Assembly (NCBI GenBank): GCA_021820645.1 | Contig: JAKADJ010000064.1 | Location: forward strand, 1 to 9,943 | Length of the DNA stretch: 9,943 nt | Origin: Bacillota bacterium | Lineage (GTDB): Bacteria; Bacillota_E; Sulfobacillia; Sulfobacillales; Sulfobacillaceae | Direction: 5' to 3' | Part shown: positions 6,476-9,943 of the stretch, piece by piece | How the letters are laid out: each line of letters begins with the position of its first letter | How positions within the stretch are numbered: the first letter of the stretch is position 1 | Notes under the pieces: generated by a model | The model's input: the letters and a program-made list of their open reading frames with translations, nothing else | Told to the model about the DNA's origin: nothing | The model's database searches: none | Translations under genes and position numbers: made by a program

Positions 6476-7066
6476 GTGCACTTGGTAGATCTTAACGAAA
6501 TCCAATGGCAACCGGAATCCCAGGGACGCCAAATAAAGTCGGTCGAAACCGGGATTACCTTGTGGTCGTTGCCGGGCCCCGGGAGCTTCGCGTTGCAAGC
6601 CCAAACACGGCACACTTGGATTGTACTCAAAGGCCAAGGCCGGTTGTATCTCGGCCAACGGATGGTTGCCGTCAGTGGGGGTATTGCCTTATCGGATCTC
6701 TACGACACGGTCGTCACGTTTCAAGTTCCGGATGGGGAAGAACTGGTGGTGATGGATGTCATAATAGAGGTGCCAAAATCTCTGCGGACAACCGAAGACT
6801 CACCCGATACCGCCCTACCCGCCATCGAAGAAAAAGCCGTCTTGCCCACCCCAGAACCAGAAACGGATTCGGCACCAAGTGACCGGTCCGTGGCAGAAAA
6901 CCTGTCACCATCGCCCCAAGCCCCCGAACCCGTTACCCCGGCACTCATTCCGGAACAGACTTTAGATCCTACCGAGTTAACGGATCCGTCCCCCCCGACA
7001 ACCCATCAGGATGACGACAACGAAGACGCTCCCTTGCCGTGGGTCGCCAGGCTCCGCTCCCACTAA
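6476..7066 (+). CDS. Degenerate cupin-like protein with acidic proline-rich tail
   Basis: 196 residues from GTG, with an ideal Shine-Dalgarno. Residues 1-98 read as one small cupin-like beta barrel: TLW-LPGPGSFALQ (29-41), RHTWIVLKGQGRLYLG (45-60) matching the cupin motif 1 region, then GGIALSDLYDTVVTFQVPDGEELVVMDV (68-95). The usual metal ligands are missing: there is a single His (46) in place of HxH, and no motif-1 Glu or motif-2 His. It is therefore more likely a binding or scaffold domain than an enzyme. Residues 101-196 are low-complexity, with 18 prolines and many Asp, Glu, Ser and Thr, ending in PLPWVARLRSH, a short aromatic-basic tip that could be a docking peptide. No signal peptide or membrane segment. 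It is the third gene of the plus-strand cluster, after the DGTHR protein. Protein reality is well supported; function is unknown. Confidence 0.75.
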   Translation: MHLVDLNEIQWQPESQGRQIKSVETGITLWSLPGPGSFALQAQTRHTWIVLKGQGRLYLGQRMVAVSGGIALSDLYDTVVTFQVPDGEELVVMDVIIEVPKSLRTTEDSPDTALPAIEEKAVLPTPEPETDSAPSDRSVAENLSPSPQAPEPVTPALIPEQTLDPTELTDPSPPTTHQDDDNEDAPLPWVARLRSH

Positions 7067-7129
7067 CGAAATCGGTGGGGCTCATCCAGCCCATCGACAC
7101 ACCTCCTCAGATAATTTCACAAATCCACA

Positions 7130-7160
7130 CCCGTCTCTCATTTTACCGATGGGAGACGGG
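7130..7160 (+). terminator. Strong hairpin after the cupin-like gene
   Basis: CCCGTCTCTCAT (7130-7141) pairs with ATGGGAGACGGG (7149-7160) over 12 bp, with one T-G wobble and a 7-base loop. It lies 64 bp past the stop of the cupin-like gene. No T run follows on either strand, so termination would have to be U-independent or the stem acts as an mRNA 3' end or processing site. Confidence 0.45.
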
Positions 7161-7207
7161 CTCCATCCCTCCCCAAGTCCGCACATCGCGGAGTGGACAG
7201 ATGCTTC

Positions 7208-7216
7208 TGGTATACT
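7208..7216 (+). promoter_or_regulatory. Extended -10 promoter candidate for the 55-residue gene
   Basis: TGG-TATACT matches the extended -10 element (TGn plus 5 of 6 of TATAAT), with no good -35 box. The start would fall near 7223, giving a leader of only about 10 nt (GGTGATTGAG) before the ATG at 7233. Confidence 0.35.
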
Positions 7217-7232
7217 TGAGCGGGTGATTGAG

Positions 7233-7400
7233 ATGATAAAGAACATGTCTGTCGTGCTATACATTGTGATTTTAATTGCCGTGGTCGTTACTGTAGATAT
7301 CCTCTTCTTTAAGAATCATTTTTGGGAACGACTCGCCTTCAACACTGGCATTGTCTTGGTATTTCTCGCCCTGTATTTGAGATTCCTCAAGAATCCGTAA
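7233..7400 (+). CDS. Small protein with two membrane segments
   Basis: 55 residues from the ATG at 7233, with GGGTGA 5 bases upstream; GTG at 7224 and ATG at 7245 are alternative starts in the same frame. The frame is open further back to 7011, but that part overlaps the previous gene and the hairpin and reads as unrelated sequence. Two hydrophobic helices (about 6-24 and 36-51) flank a short charged loop, FFKNHFWERL (25-34), and the C-terminus is basic (RFLKNP). The KNHFWERLxxNxGIVLVF pattern looks like a conserved small Firmicutes membrane protein, but I cannot name the family. It may be the last member of the plus-strand cluster or a separate unit with its own promoter. Codon use and hydrophobic patterning support a real gene. 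Confidence 0.68.
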   Translation: MIKNMSVVLYIVILIAVVVTVDILFFKNHFWERLAFNTGIVLVFLALYLRFLKNP

Positions 7401-7752
7401 GCCGTCGCCGCGACACCAACGAGGTGCCTACCCATGGGCTCGGCACGGACGGACGGTATCACCACCGGTCTATCGCACCGACCTGAGGCCTGGTCGCCTG
7501 TCCCAATGGGACCGCAAAATCCTGAAAACCGCATGCGTTCGTGCCATAGATTTGGGACCCCTCAATAGCGGTTACAGACCATCTCTAAAGGATTTGCTCG
7601 CGTGGATCCTGACTCGGATCCCTTAAACGCCCTTGATGGCGCTTCAATACGTACCGTGATATCAAGAACAGTCACCGCAACATCGGGGATAATTGAGGCG
7701 ATGCCCCTCTCTTGGTGCATAGCCAGGCACCACCAACGCCGCCCATCGCATA
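7401..7752. other. Convergent intergenic gap without a supported gene
   Basis: 352 bp between the plus-strand membrane protein gene and the minus-strand permease gene. It holds only small stems: GTCCC/GGGAC near 7500, a repeated GGATCC (7603-7608 and 7615-7620), and TGGTGC/GCACCA (7713-7718 and 7727-7732, 8-base loop) 21 bp past the permease stop. None is followed by a T run in either direction. A 44-codon frame at 7434-7568 has a GAGGTG site but no recognisable protein character. Confidence 0.6.
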
Positions 7753-8463
7753 CTATTCTTGCAAGTACAAAACCAGCATATCGCGTCGAAACAGCCGTAA
7801 GCCGATGACATTGAGAGCCAGTGCGATTATGGCTAACCCTTCGGCATCGCGCCCTACTCCTTGGGTCGTAAGCGAAAGAGGGATCCATCCCACAATAAAC
7901 GGCACCGCGAGTACGAAGACCGAGAGAATAGTAACCATGTAGGCCGCCCGTTGTTCCCCCACTCGCAATGCCACGAAGGTTCCAACCACCGCCACATAGA
8001 GACTCGCTCCAGCGGTCACTCCGAACACAATAATGCGAGCGGACGGCACGGCTAGGTAAAGCCAATGGAGTCCATTGCGACTCAAAATCGCCACCGCCAA
8101 CAGTTGTGCCCCCACGGCCAACATGGCTGCCACGTAGCCTACCAAAAAAGCGGTCATGACCTTAGCCCCAAAAATCGCTCGGTCCGAGAGTCGAGTGGTT
8201 AACAAATAATCGAGGGTGTGCCCGACGCGCTCATGCAGGACTAAATCCGGCGCGGTATTGGCGACGACAATCACTGCAGCGAAGGGTATATAGAACGCCA
8301 GAAAAGTCACCCCGATGCCGCCTAGCCCAGCATGATGATGTGTGTAGGTCAAGGATGGAATGAATGCCATCGCCAACACAGCAATCAGGAAGACTAAAAA
8401 AAATCTGCGGTTGCCGGCTAGCTCGGCAAACTCTTTCCGCATCATGGTCCATACTTCAAACAT
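7753..8463 (-). CDS. ABC-2 family transporter permease
   Basis: 236 residues with six predicted membrane helices (about 21-39, 47-68, 103-125, 143-166, 174-194, 208-223). Between helices 2 and 3 lies ERVGHTLDYLLTTRLSDRAI (78-97), the hallmark coupling region of ABC-2 exporters (ERxxGTLxxLLxxPLS-like), followed by FGAK. The ATG overlaps the end of the ATPase gene in ATGTTTGA. AGGAGG sits 8 bases upstream, inside the ATPase gene, so the two are translationally linked. As a half-size permease it would dimerise and use the neighbouring ATPase to export a substrate. The substrate is unknown; drugs, peptides, lipids and ions are all handled by this family. A Y-T-H-H-H stretch (40-44) lies in the first outside loop. 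Complete and undamaged. Confidence 0.9.
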   Translation of the reverse strand: MFEVWTMMRKEFAELAGNRRFFLVFLIAVLAMAFIPSLTYTHHHAGLGGIGVTFLAFYIPFAAVIVVANTAPDLVLHERVGHTLDYLLTTRLSDRAIFGAKVMTAFLVGYVAAMLAVGAQLLAVAILSRNGLHWLYLAVPSARIIVFGVTAGASLYVAVVGTFVALRVGEQRAAYMVTILSVFVLAVPFIVGWIPLSLTTQGVGRDAEGLAIIALALNVIGLRLFRRDMLVLYLQE

Positions 8464-9391
8464 GATTATCGCCTCCTACCAAACGCAAGTACTCCTCTTC
8501 TAACGACACCTGTTCGGGTATGACCGCACGGACCCCAACACCTGCTTCGACCAACGCCCGCACTACTGTTTCGACCTCTTCTTCGGAACCTAGGACAGCG
8601 CGCCAATCGTTTCCACTTATGGGTTGCACCGTAACTTGATCCGGGAGCGTGAGGTGAGTGATGGCCGTGGCGTCCACTCCCGTCAGGGTTAAGCGCACGG
8701 TGGGTGCACCCTGGTCCCCTAGTCGATGGGGGTCTCCAATCGCCAAAATTTTACCTTGTTGAATAATGGCTACCTGATCACAAATCCGTTGGGCTTCCGC
8801 CAACAGATGCGTGCAGAGAAAAATGGTACGCCCCGCCTCCTCGGCTAATGAGACTAACAGTTCACGCACCATAACAATATTAGAGGGATCGAGACCGGCG
8901 GTAGGTTCATCTAAGATGAGCAGTTCTGGTTCCGCAATAAGGGCGCGCGCCAATCCTAGTTTTTGTCGCATGCCTTTGCTAAATCCCGAAACACGATCCC
9001 GGCGCCGATCCCAAAGGTCGACGCGCTTTAGCTGGGCCTCTATGCGACGTCGACCTTCCGCGGGACTCAGTCGCGCCACCTGAGCCGCAAACTCTAGATT
9101 TTGTTGGGCAGAAAGTCTATCGTAGAGCCCAACATTGTCAAGCATCACGCCCGCGTGGGCCCGAATCCAATCCCCCTCAGTGCGCGGATCATGTCCCAAC
9201 ACCTGAATCGTACCCGCCGAAGGTCTTAGCATGCCCACTAACAGGCGCACCGTGGTGGTTTTGCCCGCTCCGTTGGGTCCCAAAAACCCGAATACGCTGC
9301 CGCGCGGTACCCCGAGATTGAGGTCGGACACCGCGTTTCGTGCCCCAAATTTCCGTGCGACTCCTACGCATTCAATCGCGTGGTTATCCAC
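8456..9391 (-). CDS. ABC transporter ATP-binding protein (exporter type)
   Basis: 311 residues. Walker A GPNGAGKT (38-45); signature VSGFSKGMRQK (134-144), where FSKGM replaces the LSGGQ consensus as in many DrrA/NatA-like ATPases; Walker B LLILDEP (157-163) with catalytic Glu162; D-loop GLDP (166-169); and switch His195 in CTH. The Q-loop region reads GVMLDNVGLYDRL, an accepted variant without the classical Gln. A C-terminal domain of about 90 residues (230-311) follows, as in exporter ATPases of the DrrA/YxlF type. The GTG start has only a modest GGGGA site 7 bases upstream; an adjacent ATG is out of frame. It is encoded between a 39-residue membrane peptide (95 bp upstream) and the permease (8-bp overlap). 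It powers the permease on the cytoplasmic side of the membrane. Confidence 0.93.
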   Translation of the reverse strand: MDNHAIECVGVARKFGARNAVSDLNLGVPRGSVFGFLGPNGAGKTTTVRLLVGMLRPSAGTIQVLGHDPRTEGDWIRAHAGVMLDNVGLYDRLSAQQNLEFAAQVARLSPAEGRRRIEAQLKRVDLWDRRRDRVSGFSKGMRQKLGLARALIAEPELLILDEPTAGLDPSNIVMVRELLVSLAEEAGRTIFLCTHLLAEAQRICDQVAIIQQGKILAIGDPHRLGDQGAPTVRLTLTGVDATAITHLTLPDQVTVQPISGNDWRAVLGSEEEVETVVRALVEAGVGVRAVIPEQVSLEEEYLRLVGGDNHV

Positions 9392-9486
9392 CGCATGTCC
9401 CCGTTTCTTTTCTCATCATTTTTTATTGGGAGCTCGAGAACTCCTCCATCTCCATGCCCGCTACCAAACAACACGGAGGTCGTCAA

Positions 9487-9606
9487 CTACACGCCCGGTT
9501 GATGAGACTCATAATTCAGAATCATAATGACTAAGAGGCCCGCTACAATCAGGGTCCTAACAAAACCGGATATACGCCACACTGGCAGTTCTTTAGTCGA
9601 TCCCAT
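9487..9606 (-). CDS. 39-residue single-span membrane peptide
   Basis: The ATG at 9606-9604 has AAGAAGGA 5 bases upstream and a TAG stop, giving 39 residues. The layout is a charged N-terminus (GSTKELPVWRISGFVR, 2-17), one hydrophobic helix (TLIVAGLLVIMIL, 18-30) and a polar C-tail (NYESHQPGV). The frame is open further up to 9678, but those codons lie within the promoter, upstream of the predicted start at about 9640, so the short form is chosen. It directly follows the strongest promoter of the window and precedes the ABC ATPase by 95 bp. This suggests a small accessory subunit, a regulator of the exporter, or an exported or toxic peptide for which the transporter gives immunity. No family recognised; it is short, so chance cannot be excluded. 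Confidence 0.55.
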   Translation of the reverse strand: MGSTKELPVWRISGFVRTLIVAGLLVIMILNYESHQPGV

Positions 9607-9626
9607 CGAAGTCCTTCTTATCCATG

Positions 9627-9649
9627 GATGATATTGGAATGATATCATC
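9627..9649. promoter_or_regulatory. Operator-like palindrome over the start site
   Basis: GATGATAT (9627-9634) and ATATCATC (9642-9649) are perfect 8-bp inverted arms around 7 bases. ATGATAT is also directly repeated at 9628 and 9639. The element overlaps the -10 box (9647-9652) and the predicted start near 9640, the classic position for a repressor site, such as a GntR- or TetR-type dimer. Confidence 0.55.
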
Positions 9650-9697
9650 ATGGGTCCTACACCCATACCTGTCAACATTCCGATTTTTCAAAAAAAA
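9647..9697 (-). promoter_or_regulatory. Promoter with UP-like tract for the peptide-ABC operon
   Basis: On the minus strand a perfect -35 TTGACA (9675-9670), a 17-bp spacer and CATGAT (9652-9647, 4 of 6). Upstream, T8 (9697-9690), G and A5 (9688-9684) fall at about -57 to -44, where an UP element binds the alpha subunits of RNA polymerase. The predicted start near 9640 gives a leader of about 34 nt with AAGAAGGA before the peptide gene. Confidence 0.65.
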
Positions 9698-9854
9698 GTA
9701 CTCCAAACGCTTTCGTTGCCTCATTAAAAATGACTCAAAACGGCCTCGGATGATGGCAAATCCGGGCTACCCGGCGGCAGCAGAGTTCCCAAAGTCAAAA
9801 GAAAGCCAATCCCCGCGCCGCGTGAGATCTGTATGTGTTTGAGGATTTGCGGAT

Positions 9855-9943
9855 TCAGAATATGACCAAGCGATCGAAAGGCGCGAGGCGTAAGGAGGGC
9901 TGCGGGTCCATCACGCCCCAGCCAAAGCCGGTCTCAACCGCGC
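9855..9943 (-). CDS. Partial frame, possible RCK/TrkA-C-type C-terminus
   Basis: One minus-strand frame runs open from the window edge (from 9941 in frame) to TGA at 9857-9855, giving 28 residues that end MDPQPSLRLAPFDRLVIF. The pattern P-x-P-S-x-x-L-x-x-x-D-R-L-V-I is like the last strand pair of RCK/TrkA-C ligand domains (usually L-x-x-GD-x-L-x-V), found in potassium channels and transporters. If real, it would be the 3' end of a gene starting outside the window, in the same direction as the ABC operon. The other two frames stop early. The evidence is short, so this is tentative. Confidence 0.35.
   Translation of the reverse strand, partial: AVETGFGWGVMDPQPSLRLAPFDRLVIF

Noticed and set aside
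7011..7232. N-terminal extension of the 55-residue membrane protein
   Set aside because: It would overlap the cupin-like gene and read through the strong hairpin 7130-7160; residues look like out-of-frame translation and a nearer start has a GGGTGA site.
7434..7568. 44-codon plus-strand frame with GAGGTG 7 bases before its ATG
   Set aside because: No hydrophobic, charged or motif pattern of a real protein, and no promoter; the site alone is not enough.
7603..7620. GGATCC-N6-GGATCC as a terminator or attachment site
   Set aside because: Each half is itself a common 6-bp palindrome, with no T run and no integrase or matching copy elsewhere in the window.
7562..8065. Long minus-strand open frame overlapping the permease gene
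   Set aside because: Most of it lies in another frame of the ABC-2 permease, whose membrane helices and coupling motif are clear; the remaining end in the intergenic gap has no recognisable domain or start.
9593..9625. 10-codon upstream frame (MDKKDFDGID) overlapping the start of the 39-residue peptide
   Set aside because: No ribosome binding site of its own; could only matter if shown to be translated.
9607..9678. Longer form of the membrane peptide starting at 9678
   Set aside because: The extra codons overlap the -35, -10 and operator elements and lie upstream of the predicted transcript start.
1..9943. CRISPR array, tRNA, rRNA, insertion sequence or prophage
   Set aside because: No regularly spaced repeats, no cloverleaf-like sequence, no transposase motifs or long terminal inverted repeats were seen on either strand.

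Overview
The window looks like chromosomal DNA of a Gram-positive (Firmicutes-type) bacterium. Evidence: strong Shine-Dalgarno sequences, one of them a full ten-base AAGGAGGTGA; several GTG starts; sigma-A-type promoters (TTGACC-N16-TACAAT, TTGACA-N17); and a moderately GC-rich coding style. A Sulfobacillus-like acidophile would fit, but that is an inference from style and gene content, not a database result. I see no rRNA, tRNA, CRISPR array, transposase or phage gene.

Left part, minus strand (about 1-5005). A D-Ala-D-Ala-ligase-like ATP-grasp enzyme (8-1051) lies downstream of a two-gene operon that encodes a FUSC-type aromatic-acid exporter-like membrane protein (2422-4407) and a glycerate kinase (1264-2400). 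That operon has a clear sigma-A promoter at 4440-4467. Next comes a VOC-family dioxygenase-like protein (4607-5005), preceded by an apparent promoter at 5157-5185 and a structured leader of about 145 nt.

Middle part, plus strand (5270-7400). Four small genes without assigned function run in one direction: an 80-residue Sm/DUF2642-like beta-barrel protein; a 271-residue protein with a ParB/sulfiredoxin-type DGTHR motif; a degenerate cupin with a long acidic, proline-rich tail; and a 55-residue protein with two membrane segments. This is the least explained block. Hairpins lie between the genes, and one of them (5511-5552) is an intrinsic terminator only when read from the minus strand.

Right part, minus strand (7753-9697). 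A promoter with a perfect -35 box, an upstream A/T tract and a perfect 8-7-8 operator-like palindrome over the start site appears to drive three genes. They are a previously easy-to-miss 39-residue single-span membrane peptide (9487-9606), an ABC ATPase (8456-9391) and an ABC-2 permease (7753-8463), the last two overlapping by 8 bp. The order small membrane protein-ATPase-permease resembles antibiotic or peptide exporters such as YxlDEFG/YtrA-type loci, but the substrate is unknown. At the right edge an open frame (9855 to the end, minus strand) may be the C-terminus of an RCK/TrkA-C-type protein.

The convergent gap 7401-7752 holds no convincing gene and no canonical terminator in either direction.
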